Of a DNA stretch of 64,000 bases, positions 35,415-45,439 are shown in pieces. Where the stretch lies: assembly GCF_000956535.1 (NCBI RefSeq), contig NZ_JYIY01000073.1, forward strand, positions 1 to 64,000, written 5' to 3'. How positions within the stretch are numbered: the first letter of the stretch is position 1; each line of letters starts with the position of its first letter. Source of the DNA: Microbacterium ginsengisoli. Its GTDB lineage: Bacteria; Actinomycetota; Actinomycetes; Actinomycetales; Microbacteriaceae. Below the pieces are notes generated by a model. It saw only the letters and a list, made by a program, of their open reading frames with translations, ran no database searches and was not told the DNA's origin. The position numbers and the translations under genes were made by a program.

Positions 35415-36739
35415 GCGGGGGCCTGCGCGGATGCCGCGGCGCGCGCCGCGCCCGGAAGCGCCGACGTGATCACGGCGAGCGCGTCGTCGTCGTGCGCCGC
35501 GGTGAGGAACCAGGCCTCGTAGACGCTCGGCGGCAGCGCCACCCCGGCGTCGAGCATGGCGTGGAAGAACGCGGGGTAGCGCCACGCCTCCTGGGTGAGG
35601 GCCTGGGCGTACGACCGCGGTGCCTCGGGCAGGAACGCGACGCCGAACAGCGATCCCGCGCTCGGCACGGCGTGCACCACGCCCTCGGCGGCGAGCGCGT
35701 CGGCGAGGGCGGTCGCGACGACGGATGCTGCGGCATCCACCTTCTCGTAGACGGCGGGCGTCGCAAGGCGCAGGGTCGCGAGCCCCGCGGCCACCGAGAG
35801 CGGATTGCCGCTCAGAGTTCCCGCCTGGTAGACGGGGCCGACAGGCGCGAGCGCGTCGAGGACGTCGGCCCGGCCGCCGAGGGCGGCGAGTGGCATGCCG
35901 CCGCCGACGACCTTGCCGAACGTGATGATGTCGGGGAGGTAATGCTCGCCGGCGGCCTGCTGCAGGCCCCAGAAGCCGGCGGGGTGCACGCGGAATCCGG
36001 TGAGCACCTCGTCGAGGATGAGGAGCGCGCCGTGCGCGTGGGCGATGCCGGCGAGGGCGGCGTTGAAACCGGGCAGGGGCGCGACGACGCCCATGTTCGC
36101 GGCCGCCGCCTCGACGATCACGGCGGCGATGCGGTCGCCGTGCACGGCGAACACCTCGCGCACGGCGTCGAGGTCGTTGTAGTCGATCACGAGGGTCTGC
36201 GCGGCGATCGGTGCAGGCACGCCCGCGCTCCCCGGCAGCGCGAGCGTCGCGACACCGGACCCGGCGGCGGCGAGCAGGCCGTCGGAGTGGCCGTGGTAGT
36301 GCCCCGCGAACTTCACGAGCAGGTCGCGCCCGGTGACGCCGCGCGCGAGCCGGATCGCCGTCATCGTCGCCTCGGTGCCGGTCGACACCAGTCGCACCCG
36401 CTCGACAGGAACCGCCTCGCCGACCCGCACGCGAGCGGCGATGAGCTCGGCGAGCTCGACCTCGGCCTCCGTCGGCGCGCCGAACGAGAGACCCCGGGTC
36501 GCGGCCTCCCGCACCGCCTCGACGACCTCGGGATGCGCGTGGCCGAGCAGCGCCGGACCCCACGACGCGACGAGGTCGACATAGGGGGTGGCCGCGGCAT
36601 CCGTCACCCGCGGCCCCGCCGCCGACGAGACGAACCGGGGCGCACCGCCCACCGAGCCGTAGGCCCGCACCGGAGAGTTCACCCCGCCGGGGATGACGCC
36701 GCGGGCGCGCGTGAACAGATCGTCGTTGCGGTCGGACAC
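35411..36739 (-). CDS. hemL: Glutamate-1-semialdehyde 2,1-aminomutase
   Basis: Predicted 442-residue PLP enzyme that makes 5-aminolevulinate. It begins with [22 protein letters not shown], contains [12 protein letters not shown] and the PLP-lysine segment [18 protein letters not shown] lies close before the GTG at 36739. It follows hemB by 17 bp in the order hemQ-hemC-hemD-hemB-hemL-fbiA. With hemA it supplies the C5 route to tetrapyrroles. Confidence 0.95.
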   Translation of the reverse strand: MSDRNDDLFTRARGVIPGGVNSPVRAYGSVGGAPRFVSSAAGPRVTDAAATPYVDLVASWGPALLGHAHPEVVEAVREAATRGLSFGAPTEAEVELAELIAARVRVGEAVPVERVRLVSTGTEATMTAIRLARGVTGRDLLVKFAGHYHGHSDGLLAAAGSGVATLALPGSAGVPAPIAAQTLVIDYNDLDAVREVFAVHGDRIAAVIVEAAAANMGVVAPLPGFNAALAGIAHAHGALLILDEVLTGFRVHPAGFWGLQQAAGEHYLPDIITFGKVVGGGMPLAALGGRADVLDALAPVGPVYQAGTLSGNPLSVAAGLATLRLATPAVYEKVDAAASVVATALADALAAEGVVHAVPSAGSLFGVAFLPEAPRSYAQALTQEAWRYPAFFHAMLDAGVALPPSVYEAWFLTAAHDDDALAVITSALPGAARAAASAQAPA

Positions 36740-36756
36740 CGCACCTCCCGGATGGA

Positions 36757-37740
36757 TCAGAGGGACTCGCGCAGCCAGCCGGCCGCCTCGAGCGCCCAGT
36801 ACGACAGCACCGCGTCGGCACCGGCGCGCCGGATCGACAGCAGCGACTCGGAGATCGCGCCACGACGGTCGATCCAGCCGTGCGCGGCGGCGGCCTCGAT
36901 CATCGCGTACTCGCCCGACACCTGGTAGGCCCACACCGGCACATCGACCGAGGCACGCACCTCGGCGAGCACGTCGAGGTAGGGCAGCGCGGGCTTGACC
37001 ATGACGACGTCGGCGCCCTCCTCGGCGTCGACGATCGCCTCCCGCACACCCTCGCGCGCGTTCGCCGGGTCGAGCTGGTAGGTGCGGCGGTCGCCGGTGA
37101 GCTGCGAGTCGACCGCCTCGCGGAACGGTCCGTAGAACGCCCCCGCGTACTTGGCCGAGTAGGCCAGCAGCAGGGTGTCGGTGAAGCCCTCCGCGTCGAG
37201 CGCAGCGCGCACGTGCGCGACCTGGCCGTCCATCATGCCCGACAGGCCCAGCATCGCCGACCCCGCCCGCGCCTGCGCGAGACCCATCGCCGCGTAGCGC
37301 TCGAGGGTCGCATCGTTGTCGACCGACCCGTCTGCGGCGAGCACGCCGCAGTGGCCGTGGTCGGTGAACTCGTCGAGGCACAGGTCGGTCTGCACGACGA
37401 GCGCATCCCCGACCTCCGCGGCGACCGCGGCGGTCGCGACGTTCAGGATGCCGCGCTCGTCGTCCGCACCCGAGCCGAGCGCATCGCGCACGGCGGGCAC
37501 GCCGAACAGCATCACGCCACCGAGACCGGCGGCCGCGGCATCCGTCGCCGCTCGCCGCAGCGAGTCGAGCGAGTGCTGCACGACCCCCGGCATCGAGCCG
37601 ATCGGCTGCGGCTCGGCGATGCCTTCGCGCACGAACAGCGGCAGCACGAGCTGCGACGGCACCAGCGTCGTCTCGCGGGCGAGGCGGCGCACGGCGGGCG
37701 ACTGGCGCAGGCGGCGCAGCCGGTGGGTGGGGAAGCTCAC
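36757..37740 (-). CDS. hemB: Delta-aminolevulinic acid dehydratase
   Basis: Predicted 327-residue porphobilinogen synthase. The metal-site loop reads [14 protein letters not shown] (one of the usual zinc cysteines replaced by Asp, as in magnesium-leaning enzymes). The Schiff-base lysines lie in YSAKYAG and [10 protein letters not shown]. The start GTG overlaps the hemD stop by 4 bp. Confidence 0.96.
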   Translation of the reverse strand: MSFPTHRLRRLRQSPAVRRLARETTLVPSQLVLPLFVREGIAEPQPIGSMPGVVQHSLDSLRRAATDAAAAGLGGVMLFGVPAVRDALGSGADDERGILNVATAAVAAEVGDALVVQTDLCLDEFTDHGHCGVLAADGSVDNDATLERYAAMGLAQARAGSAMLGLSGMMDGQVAHVRAALDAEGFTDTLLLAYSAKYAGAFYGPFREAVDSQLTGDRRTYQLDPANAREGVREAIVDAEEGADVVMVKPALPYLDVLAEVRASVDVPVWAYQVSGEYAMIEAAAAHGWIDRRGAISESLLSIRRAGADAVLSYWALEAAGWLRESL

Positions 37741-38540
37741 GGCTGGAACTCGTCGGCTGCGTGCGGCAGCACCAGGTGCGACACCGCCTCGATCAGCGCG
37801 TCGACGGTCTGGCGAGGGGCGACGACATCGACGTCGAGGCCCACCCTGCGGGCATCGGTCGCGGTGCGCGGACCGATCGCGGCGATGACGGTCGCATCGG
37901 GGATGTGCGGGAACTGCTCGTGCACCTGCTCGGCGACCGAGCCGCTCGTCACCAGGATCGCGTTGATGCGCCCGTTCTCGACGTCGCGCAGGATGCGCTC
38001 CGTGACCGGCACGCCGACGGTGCGGTACGCGACGACGCTGCGCACGCGGTGCCCCGCCTCGATGAGCTTCGAGGTGAGCACGGGCTTCGCGATCTCGCTC
38101 CGGAGGGTGAGGATGTCGCGGGGCTCCGGCTCGAGCCCGATGAGCTGGGCGGCCATTCCGGCGGCCGAGTTGTCGCGGTCGGGCACGAGGTCGACCCGGT
38201 AGCCGACGGCCTGGAGCGCGGCGGCGGTCGTCTCACCGACGGCGGCGACCTTGGTGCGGGCGGGGATCTCTGCGCGATAGGCGACGAGCACATCGACCGT
38301 GGTGGCGCTCGTCATCGTGAGCCAGTCGAACGCGCCGTCGGCGAGATCGCGCAGCGCCTGCTCAAGGGTCGCCTGATCGTTGGTGGGCGCGAAGTTGATG
38401 AGCGGCGCGACGACGGGAACAGCGCCCTGCGATCGCAGCGTGGCAGCGACGCCGTCGCCCCACGGTCCCCCGCGGGGGACGAGAACGCGCCAGCCCGTCA
38501 GGGGCTTGGCGGCTTCTGTCCGCGCGGGATCTTCGTGCAT
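37737..38540 (-). CDS. hemD: Uroporphyrinogen-III synthase
   Basis: Predicted 267-residue two-lobed enzyme that cyclises hydroxymethylbilane with ring D inversion. [15 protein letters not shown] and [12 protein letters not shown] (lobe 1), then [18 protein letters not shown] and IAAIGPRTA (lobe 2) are typical. It sits between hemC (10-bp gap) and hemB (4-bp overlap). Confidence 0.92.
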   Translation of the reverse strand: MHEDPARTEAAKPLTGWRVLVPRGGPWGDGVAATLRSQGAVPVVAPLINFAPTNDQATLEQALRDLADGAFDWLTMTSATTVDVLVAYRAEIPARTKVAAVGETTAAALQAVGYRVDLVPDRDNSAAGMAAQLIGLEPEPRDILTLRSEIAKPVLTSKLIEAGHRVRSVVAYRTVGVPVTERILRDVENGRINAILVTSGSVAEQVHEQFPHIPDATVIAAIGPRTATDARRVGLDVDVVAPRQTVDALIEAVSHLVLPHAADEFQP

Positions 38541-38550
38541 GGGGACGCTT

Positions 38551-39537
38551 TCAGGTGGCGAGGCCGGCGGCCCCGCGATCGAGGAGGTCTCGCGCGATCA
38601 CGGTACCGGTGCGCTCGGCGCGCGCCACGGGATCCGCGCGATCGGCAGCATCTGCACCATCGCCGCTGCCCTTCTCGCCAGCATACCCGCTGATCAGGGG
38701 AATCGCCCGGTCGTCCCCGATGCGGTCGCCCCCGCCGGGGGCGTAGACCACTGTGCGCACTCGCAGTTCATGGCCGTCGAACTCGGCGTGCACGCCGACC
38801 GGCGCCTGGCATCCGGAGTCGAGACCGGCGAGCACGGCGCGCTCCGCGGTGATCTCCACGCGGGCCCGACGATCGTCGAGCGCCGCGACGGCATCGGCGA
38901 GGTCGGCGGACGCGTCCTCGCGGATCTCAACCGCGAGGACACCCTGCCCGGGCGCGGTCGGCCACTCCGCCAGTCCGAGCGGCTCGAGGTGCAGATCATG
39001 GAGCGACCCGCCGAGTCGGGCGAGCCCCGCCGCGGCGAGGATCACGGCATCGAGTTCGCCGAGGCGCACCCGACCGATGCGCGAGTCGATGTTCCCGCGG
39101 ATGTCGCGAACCTCGACCCACGGGTTGCGGCGGCGCACCTGGGCGATGCGGCGGGGGGAGCCCGTCCCGACGACCGAACCGGGCGCGAGCTCGTGCAGCG
39201 GCACTCCCGTGCGGGTGACGACAACGTCGCGGGGATCCTCGCGCGGCGGTGTGGCGGCGATCACGAGTCCGGGGGCGGGCGCGGTCGGGAGGTCCTTCAG
39301 CGAGTGCACGAGAACGTCGCACTCGCCGGCCAGCAGTGCCTCCCGCAGCCGGGTCGCGAAGACGCCGCGACCGCCGAGCTCCGACAGCGAGGCCCGCGAG
39401 ACATCCCCTTCGGAGGTGATGAGAACGAGCTCGACGGGCCGGCCGGATGCCGCGGCGAGCGCGTCGGCGACCTGCTGCGACTGTGCGGTCGCCAGGGCGC
39501 TGCGGCGGGTGCCGAGGCGGATCGGAGCGTCGCTCAC
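38551..39537 (-). CDS. hemC: Porphobilinogen deaminase
   Basis: Predicted 328-residue hydroxymethylbilane synthase. IRLGTRRSALA, VHSLKDLPTA and the dipyrromethane cofactor cysteine in LDSGCQAPVG are all present. The C-terminal domain has an inserted Gly/Asp-rich stretch (EKGSGDGADAADRADP). GTG at 39537 is the first start before the fold, 13 bp after hemQ. Confidence 0.95.
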   Translation of the reverse strand: MSDAPIRLGTRRSALATAQSQQVADALAAASGRPVELVLITSEGDVSRASLSELGGRGVFATRLREALLAGECDVLVHSLKDLPTAPAPGLVIAATPPREDPRDVVVTRTGVPLHELAPGSVVGTGSPRRIAQVRRRNPWVEVRDIRGNIDSRIGRVRLGELDAVILAAAGLARLGGSLHDLHLEPLGLAEWPTAPGQGVLAVEIREDASADLADAVAALDDRRARVEITAERAVLAGLDSGCQAPVGVHAEFDGHELRVRTVVYAPGGGDRIGDDRAIPLISGYAGEKGSGDGADAADRADPVARAERTGTVIARDLLDRGAAGLAT

Positions 39538-39550
39538 GCGTGCGCCGACA

Positions 39551-40237
39551 TCACGCGAGCACCTCGGGGATGGCCGAGGTCGGGATGCGCCGGCCGGTGT
39601 AGAACGGCACCTCTTCTCGCACATGGCGGCGCGCTTCGGTGTAGCGGAGGTCTCGCATCATGTCGGTGAGGTCGCTGAGCACATCGGACTCCATGGGCAG
39701 CAGCCACTCGTAGTCGCCGAGAGCGAAGCTGGCGACCGTGTTCGCGGTGACCCCTCGGAACGCGGCGCCCTTGCGGCCGTGCTCGACGAGCATCTCGCGG
39801 CGCTCCTCCTCGGGAAGGAGGTACCACTCGTAGCTGCGCACGAAGGGGTAGAGGCACAGCCAGTCCTTCGCGGCGATGCCGCGCAGGAACCCGGGCACGT
39901 GGGCCTTGTTGAACTCGGCGTCCCGGTGCACGCCCATCGCGTTCCAGACCGGCACCAGCGGGCGCAGCAGCTCGGAGCGGCGGAGGCGCCGCAGGTCGCG
40001 CTGCAGGTCCTCGGCCGAGGGGCCGTGCAGCCAGATCATCAGGTCGGCGTCGGCGCGAAGCCCGCTCACGTCGTAGAAGCCGCGCACGGTCGTGCCGCCG
40101 GCCTCGATGTGCGAGACGAGCTCCGCGAGCTCGGTGTCGTCCAGCTCGGTGACGGCGTTGTGCGGGTCGCGGGCGAGGACCGCCCACAGGGTGTACTGCG
40201 TGTCGGACGCGACGGCGTCGGACTGGTCGATCGTCAT
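39551..40237 (-). CDS. hemQ: Coproheme decarboxylase
   Basis: Predicted 228-residue chlorite-dismutase-family protein (ChdC/HemQ) that converts coproheme to heme b in Actinobacteria and Firmicutes. LYPFVRSYEWYLLPEEERREML and RGVTANTVASFALGDYEWLLP match the family, including the active-site tyrosine in the YPF segment. It identifies the heme route as coproporphyrin-dependent. The ATG is six bases after GAGACT, a possible leaderless -10, and starts the hemQCDBL-fbiA run. Confidence 0.94.
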   Translation of the reverse strand: MTIDQSDAVASDTQYTLWAVLARDPHNAVTELDDTELAELVSHIEAGGTTVRGFYDVSGLRADADLMIWLHGPSAEDLQRDLRRLRRSELLRPLVPVWNAMGVHRDAEFNKAHVPGFLRGIAAKDWLCLYPFVRSYEWYLLPEEERREMLVEHGRKGAAFRGVTANTVASFALGDYEWLLPMESDVLSDLTDMMRDLRYTEARRHVREEVPFYTGRRIPTSAIPEVLA

Positions 40238-40301
40238 GGCTCCAGTCTCCCCCGCCCGGACGCGAGGTCAAACCACGGCGACCGTGCGAAAGCCCGGAGG
40301 T

Positions 40302-40574
40302 TCAGCGCACGTACGTCCGGACGGCGAGCCAGACGACGCCGCCGATGGCGGCGGCCGCGGCCACGGTCGCGGCGATCGCACCCGCGGGGTTCTTGCGTGC
40401 GAAGTCGCGATAGCGCGAGATGCGCGCCTCCGTCGCCTTCTCGAACCTGCGCGGCACGTTCACCTTGTGCTCGATGGCGGCCAGGGCCGCCTTCAACTCG
40501 GCTCGGGCGGCCTCGACCGGGTCGTCGATGCCGAGCGGCACGGCGGTTCGGGGCACGGGAACCTGCTCAGTCAT
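40302..40574 (-). CDS. DUF3618-like membrane protein
   Basis: Predicted 90-residue protein: a helix typical of DUF3618 (DPVEAARAELKAALAAIEHKVNVPRRF) and one membrane helix near the C-terminus. DUF3618 proteins accompany holin-X and YtxH-like genes in Actinobacteria; function unknown. It overlaps the holin-like gene by 8 bp. Confidence 0.8.
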   Translation of the reverse strand: MTEQVPVPRTAVPLGIDDPVEAARAELKAALAAIEHKVNVPRRFEKATEARISRYRDFARKNPAGAIAATVAAAAAIGGVVWLAVRTYVR

Positions 40575-40971
40575 CGGCGGCCTCCTTCACGGCGCGGACG
40601 TCTGCGGCAATGGATGACACGGGGTTGCCCTTGCCGATGCGCCGGAATCTCAGGAACCCGAGCAGCGCGAGCACCGCGGTGATCACGAGCATCGCCCCGA
40701 ACACCACCAGCGCCGAGAGCCACACGGGCCACCACGACGAGAGTCCCGCGATGACGAAGGCGGCGAACACCGGGATCGACCAGAAGAGCACGAAGAGCGC
40801 CGCGATCACCCACACGGCGCCGAACCCGGCGTTCTTGGCGAGCGAGCCGAGCCAGGTCTTGACGGCGTTCAGCTCGGCGACGATCAGGTTACGGATGAGC
40901 TGGGGAAGCTCGCCGACGAGCGTGAACAGGCTCTCGTCGTTCAGGTCGCGGAACCCGCGGGGCGTGGTCAT
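40567..40971 (-). CDS. Holin-X-like phage holin family membrane protein
   Basis: Predicted 134-residue protein with two membrane helices (about 47-70 and 75-98), matching the actinobacterial Holin-X (holin superfamily III) pattern starting SLFTLVGELPQLIRNLI. No lysin or phage genes are nearby, so the role is probably envelope-related and not lytic. It is between YtxH-like and DUF3618-like genes. Confidence 0.82.
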   Translation of the reverse strand: MTTPRGFRDLNDESLFTLVGELPQLIRNLIVAELNAVKTWLGSLAKNAGFGAVWVIAALFVLFWSIPVFAAFVIAGLSSWWPVWLSALVVFGAMLVITAVLALLGFLRFRRIGKGNPVSSIAADVRAVKEAADD

Positions 40972-40972
40972 C

Positions 40973-41398
40973 TCACTCCTCGGTGGCGGGCTTCTTGGCG
41001 CGCGACGACGTGCTGCGGGTCGTCGTGCTCTTCGCCGCGGTCGTGCGCTTGGCCGCCGTGGTGGCGGCCTTCGCGGACGTCTCCGCGGCGTCTGCGACAT
41101 CCTTCGCGGAGTCCTTGGCCGCCTTCACCGCGGCGTCGAGCTTCTGACCGGGGGTCGACGTGGACGACGAGGTGACGGCCTTGCCGACCTTCACGACGCC
41201 GTTCCATGCGGCCTTGGGCAGCGCGGCGAGCGCCGACTTGCCGAACGCCTCGGCACGGGCGACCTGCGCCTGCACGGGATCGAGCTCCCACACCTTGAGA
41301 GCCTGTGCCTTGATCTGCTCGTAGCGCTCGCGTCCGGCACGGGTGCCGAGCACGTAGCCCGCGGCCAGTCCGATGACGAGTCCAACCTTGCCCCTCAT
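40973..41398 (-). CDS. YtxH-like protein with Ala/Lys/Thr-rich tail
   Basis: Predicted 141-residue protein. An N-terminal hydrophobic GLVIGLAAGYVLGTRAGRERY, typical of YtxH-like stress proteins, is followed by a long low-complexity tail rich in Ala, Lys, Thr and Ser. GAGGAGA precedes the ATG. First of three small envelope genes, possibly a stress operon, wedged between hemY and hemQ. Confidence 0.78.
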   Translation of the reverse strand: MRGKVGLVIGLAAGYVLGTRAGRERYEQIKAQALKVWELDPVQAQVARAEAFGKSALAALPKAAWNGVVKVGKAVTSSSTSTPGQKLDAAVKAAKDSAKDVADAAETSAKAATTAAKRTTAAKSTTTRSTSSRAKKPATEE

Positions 41399-41518
41399 GG
41401 GGATCTCCTCACGCTCGATTCACGGTTCTTGCAGTGCTGGGATGACCCCAGGCTATCGCTGTATTCCGTTTCCGGCATCCACTTGACAGCGCGGGCGCCA
41501 CACGGGGCCGATCGGCTC
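41399..41518 (-). promoter_or_regulatory. Promoter region of small envelope operon
   Basis: The 120 bp upstream of the YtxH-like gene probably carry its promoter, but I see no clear -35/-10 pair of the main type. An alternative sigma factor is possible. GAGGAGA serves as the ribosome site. Confidence 0.3.
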
Positions 41519-42997
41519 TCACGGAGCGGCCGGCGGCTCCCCCGTCGGACCCCACAGCACCTGTCGACGCACCCGGTCCGCCTCGGCCTTGGCGTCGGGA
41601 ACCACCTGCGCGAGCCCGGTTCCGGCAACCCATGCGCCCACCACACCGAGGCGCGGCACGGCCTGGATCGACGCCCGGGCCGCGGCCACCCGCTCCGGGC
41701 GTCCGAGCACCGAGCCCGGCTGCGCCTGCACGTAGCGCTGCCGGTCCGACCCCCGCAGCGCGTCGAGGGTGAGCGGCACCCCGAGCAGAGCGGATGCCTC
41801 GGACAGCGCGAGGGCCGCGGCATCCTCATCGCTGAGGTTCTCGGTCGCTGGTGCCTCATCCTGCGCGCCGAACGACAGCCGGATCACGTGCACGCCGGGG
41901 CCCGCCGCGTCGGCGACCCAGGGCCACTTCGCGGTGGAGTGCGTGAGCGCCTTGGCGGCGTGCGACCCGGGGACGGTGAGCACGCCGGTGCCGCGGGGGG
42001 CGGCGTCGAGGGCGGGGGCGTCGACGACGAGGGTGATGACTTCGACCACGGGGGCCGAGCCTGACACCTCGGGCGCGAGGGTCGGGACGAGGGGGGCGGC
42101 GAGGCGGCGGGACTCGTGCTCGCCGACCGCGAGGACCACGGCGTCCGCGGTGAGCGTCTCGGCGTCGTCGCCGTCGAGGACCACCCGGAAGGTGCCTGCG
42201 CTCTCACCGCGCTCGATGCTCGCGACGGACGCGTCCGTGCGCACCTCGACGCCGAGCTCGCGCAGGCGCGCGACGAGCGCGTCGGCGAGACGGCCCATCC
42301 CGCCCACCAGGCCGCCGACCGCTGCCCCCGGCGACGTCGTGCGCCCCCCGACGAGCTCCGCGACCGCTCCGCTCAGCGACCCCGTTCGGGTGAGGGCCGT
42401 GTTGAGGCCGGGCGCGGCGAGATCCACGTCGATGTCATCGGGATGCGACGAGTAGACGCCGCTCGTCACGGGTGCGACGAGACGGTCGAGCACCTTCGTA
42501 CCCATACGGGTGCGCACGAGGTGCCCGAGGCTGCGGTCGTGGCCGATCGTGAGCGGCGGCCGCAGGCGGTCGAGGTAGGCGCGCCAGGCGCCGCCCCACC
42601 CGATCACGCGGCGCACCGACTCGTCCCACGGGTTCGCGGGGATTCCCAGCAGCCCACCCTTCGGGATCGGCGCCGCACCCACTCCGGGGATCCCGGCGAT
42701 CCACGCGCCGCCGGGACGAGGGTCGACGACCTCTCCCGACAGCCCGAGGTCGTCGATGAGCTGACGTACGTGACCTCCGCGGGTGGCGAAGCTCTCGGCA
42801 CCGACGTCGAGGGGCAGGCCGGCGACGTCGCGGGTACGCAGCACTCCGCCCGTGTGCGACGACGCCTCGAGCACCGTCACGGCGATGCCGACCTTGGCGC
42901 ATTCCATGGCGGCGACGAGGCCGCTCGCGCCGCCGCCGACGACGACGACACGGGAGCGCGCCGCGGCATCCGCGATGCCGGCGACGTGCTCCGTCAC
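41519..42997 (-). CDS. hemY: Coproporphyrinogen III oxidase (HemY/CgoX type)
   Basis: Predicted 492-residue FAD enzyme. VVVVGGGASGLVAAMECA is the FAD motif, and PLDVGAESFATRGG, GVYSSHPDDIDVDLA and GGMGRLADALV are characteristic. In organisms with HemQ it oxidises coproporphyrinogen III to coproporphyrin III. The GTG start overlaps the hemE stop by 4 bp. Confidence 0.93.
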   Translation of the reverse strand: MTEHVAGIADAAARSRVVVVGGGASGLVAAMECAKVGIAVTVLEASSHTGGVLRTRDVAGLPLDVGAESFATRGGHVRQLIDDLGLSGEVVDPRPGGAWIAGIPGVGAAPIPKGGLLGIPANPWDESVRRVIGWGGAWRAYLDRLRPPLTIGHDRSLGHLVRTRMGTKVLDRLVAPVTSGVYSSHPDDIDVDLAAPGLNTALTRTGSLSGAVAELVGGRTTSPGAAVGGLVGGMGRLADALVARLRELGVEVRTDASVASIERGESAGTFRVVLDGDDAETLTADAVVLAVGEHESRRLAAPLVPTLAPEVSGSAPVVEVITLVVDAPALDAAPRGTGVLTVPGSHAAKALTHSTAKWPWVADAAGPGVHVIRLSFGAQDEAPATENLSDEDAAALALSEASALLGVPLTLDALRGSDRQRYVQAQPGSVLGRPERVAAARASIQAVPRLGVVGAWVAGTGLAQVVPDAKAEADRVRRQVLWGPTGEPPAAP

Positions 42998-44073
42998 TCG
43001 ATCCCGCCGATCTCGTGCGCGAGCTCGACGATGCGCGTCAGCACGGTCGGGTCGGTCTCGGGCGGAACGCCGTGACCGAGGTTCAGCACGTGGGCGCGCG
43101 CCGCTCGACCGCGGGCGACGACCTCGCGCACGTGCGCCTCGACGACCTCCCACGGTGCCTGGAGCAGGGCCGGGTCGATGTTGCCCTGCACCGAGACATC
43201 CGTGCCGAGCACCTCGACGGCCTCGTCGAGGTGGGTACGCCAGTCGACACCCACGGTGTCCGCGATGCCGCCGAGCCGCATGTCGGCGAGAAGGTGGCCG
43301 GTGCCGACACCGAAGTGGATGCGCGGCACGCCCGCCCCCTCGAGCGCCCGGCGCGAATGAGGGGCGATGAACGTCGTGTAGTCGCTGCGGGAGAGCGACC
43401 CGGCCCACGAGTCGAACAGCTGCACGGCCGACGCCCCCGCGGCGATCTGCACGCCGAGGAACGCCGCCGAGACCTCGGCGAGCCACCCGGCCAGCCGATG
43501 CCACGAGGTCGGGTCGGCGTGCATCATGGCGCGGGCGCGCAGGTGCTCCTTCGACGGGCCGCCCTCGACGAGGTAGGCGGCGAGCGTGAAGGGGGCGCCC
43601 GCGAAGCCGATCAGCGGGGTGTCACCGAGCTCCGTGGTGACGATGCGCACCGCCTCGGCGACCGGAGTGGCGGCTGCCGCGACCGCGGCGGGCTCGATGG
43701 CCGTGAGCCGGTCGACGTCGGCGGCGGTGCGTACGGGCGAGGCGAACACGGGGCCGCGACCCGGCTCGATCTCGACGTCCACGCCCGCGAGCTTCAGCGG
43801 CACCACGATGTCGCTGAAGAAGATGCCGGCGTCGACGCCGTGGCGGCGCACCGGCTGCAGGGTGATCTCTGCGGCGAGGTCAGGGGTGAGGCAGGCGTCG
43901 AGCATGCGGGTTCCGACGCGCAGCTCGCGGTACTCGGGCAGTGAGCGGCCGGCCTGACGCATGAACCACACGGGCAGGCGATCGGTGCGCTGCCCGATGA
44001 TCGCGCGGACGAGAGCGGATGCCGCGGGTCCCGCGACAGCGGCGGGATCGGTGGCGGCGGCGGGTCGGGTCAT
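42994..44073 (-). CDS. hemE: Uroporphyrinogen decarboxylase
   Basis: Predicted 359-residue enzyme converting uroporphyrinogen III to coproporphyrinogen III. PVWFMRQAGRSLPEYR is the signature, and GFAGAPFTLAAYLVEGG follows. It is divergent from hemA across 58 bp. GAAACT lies six bases before the ATG and may be a weak leaderless -10. It leads hemE-hemY. Confidence 0.96.
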   Translation of the reverse strand: MTRPAAATDPAAVAGPAASALVRAIIGQRTDRLPVWFMRQAGRSLPEYRELRVGTRMLDACLTPDLAAEITLQPVRRHGVDAGIFFSDIVVPLKLAGVDVEIEPGRGPVFASPVRTAADVDRLTAIEPAAVAAAATPVAEAVRIVTTELGDTPLIGFAGAPFTLAAYLVEGGPSKEHLRARAMMHADPTSWHRLAGWLAEVSAAFLGVQIAAGASAVQLFDSWAGSLSRSDYTTFIAPHSRRALEGAGVPRIHFGVGTGHLLADMRLGGIADTVGVDWRTHLDEAVEVLGTDVSVQGNIDPALLQAPWEVVEAHVREVVARGRAARAHVLNLGHGVPPETDPTVLTRIVELAHEIGGIE

Positions 44074-44119
44074 CCTGACAGTTTCCCATCACCGCCCATA
44101 CCCCGCCTGGGAGCGGACG

Positions 44120-44125
44120 TAGACT
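44120..44125 (+). promoter_or_regulatory. -10 box of leaderless hemA promoter
   Basis: TAGACT, six bases, then GTG at 44132, with no ribosome site. It decides the hemA start. Confidence 0.6.
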
Positions 44126-44131
44126 TGCCGG

Positions 44132-45439
44132 GTGCTGCTGTGCCTGAGCGCGAGTCACAAGACCGCGTCGTTCGACCTCCTGGAGAGACTCAGCGTCCAC
44201 ACCGACAGCGTCGCCCGGTCGATCGCCGAGCACAGCGAGTGCGTGCAGGGGGCTGTGGTCGTCGCCACCTGCAACCGGTTCGAGGCCTACGTCGACATGG
44301 ACGAGCCGGTGACCGCGGCATCCGCTCTGGGTGTCGAGGCGGCGCTGCTCGCCGTCGAGGCCGCCACGGGCGTCGCCGCGCACGAGCTCGACGGGGCGTA
44401 TGAGCTCTACACCGGCGACGGCGTCGCCGAGCATCTGTTCTCGGTCGCCTCGGGGCTCGAGTCCGTCGTCGTCGGCGAGGGCGAGATCGCCGGGCAGGTG
44501 CGCCGCGCCCTGGCCGACGCGCACCGCGACGGCACCACGTCGACCGAGCTCGAGCGGCTGTTCCAGCGCGCCAGCGAGACGCAGCGCGACGTGAAGAACG
44601 GCACCGCGATCGGCCGCGCCGGACGCTCCCTCGTGCGGCTCGGACTCGAGCTCGCCGACAGCCGCATCGCCGACTGGTCGGCGCTCGACGTGCTGCTGGT
44701 CGGCACGGGCGCCTACGCGGCCGCGACGCTCGCGGCCCTGCGCGATCAAGGCGCCGAGCGCATCACCGTCTTCTCCCCCTCCGGTCGCGCCGAGCGCTTC
44801 GCGCTCAAGCACGGCATCGCGCAGACGTCCGACCTCGCCGTGCGCGCCCGCCGTGCGGATCTCGTGATCACCTGCACGAGTGCCGACGGATACGTCGTCA
44901 CCCCGGCGGTGCTCGGTGCCGAGGTCGTGGATGCCACGGCCCCCGCGTGCCCCGTCGCGCACGAGCGCACCACGCGGCGCATGGTGATCGACCTCGGCCT
45001 GCCCCGCAATGTCGACCCGGCCGTCGCGCAGCTGGCCGACACCGACCTGCTCGACCTCGAGACGATCCGGCTGCACGCCCCTCTCGAGGAGCTGCAGGCC
45101 ACCGACACCGCTCGCGCGCTCGTGCAGGACGCCGCCCGCCGCTTCACGGTGGCCGGCGAACGGCGCAGCGTGACCCCCGCGGTGGTCGCGCTGCGCGCTC
45201 ACGTGTTCGAACTGCTCGAGGCCGAGATCGCCCGGGCCCGCGCGCGCGGAGACGACGGCCGCGCCGAGCAGTCGTTGCGCCATCTCGTGGGCGTGCTGCT
45301 GCACACCCCGACGATCCGCGCCCATGAGCTGGCCGATGCCGGCCACGCCGACGACTACGTCGCCGGACTCGAGGCGCTGTTCGGCATCGTCCCGGCCGCC
45401 GAGGCAACCGCGATCGACGACGAGGCGAAGCTCGCGTGA
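44132..45439 (+). CDS. hemA: Glutamyl-tRNA reductase
   Basis: Predicted 435-residue enzyme catalysing the first step of C5 tetrapyrrole synthesis. The nucleophilic cysteine is in VVATCNRFEAY; GLESVVVGEGEIAGQVRRAL and the NADPH motif GTGAYAAAT are typical. Leaderless GTG start. The next gene overlaps its stop by 4 bp. Divergent placement from hemE allows joint control of the heme set. Confidence 0.96.
   Translation: MLLCLSASHKTASFDLLERLSVHTDSVARSIAEHSECVQGAVVVATCNRFEAYVDMDEPVTAASALGVEAALLAVEAATGVAAHELDGAYELYTGDGVAEHLFSVASGLESVVVGEGEIAGQVRRALADAHRDGTTSTELERLFQRASETQRDVKNGTAIGRAGRSLVRLGLELADSRIADWSALDVLLVGTGAYAAATLAALRDQGAERITVFSPSGRAERFALKHGIAQTSDLAVRARRADLVITCTSADGYVVTPAVLGAEVVDATAPACPVAHERTTRRMVIDLGLPRNVDPAVAQLADTDLLDLETIRLHAPLEELQATDTARALVQDAARRFTVAGERRSVTPAVVALRAHVFELLEAEIARARARGDDGRAEQSLRHLVGVLLHTPTIRAHELADAGHADDYVAGLEALFGIVPAAEATAIDDEAKLA

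Noticed and set aside
40567..40971. Phage holin as a sign of a prophage
   Set aside because: No lysin, capsid, integrase or attachment repeats nearby; Holin-X proteins are common chromosomal envelope proteins in Actinobacteria.
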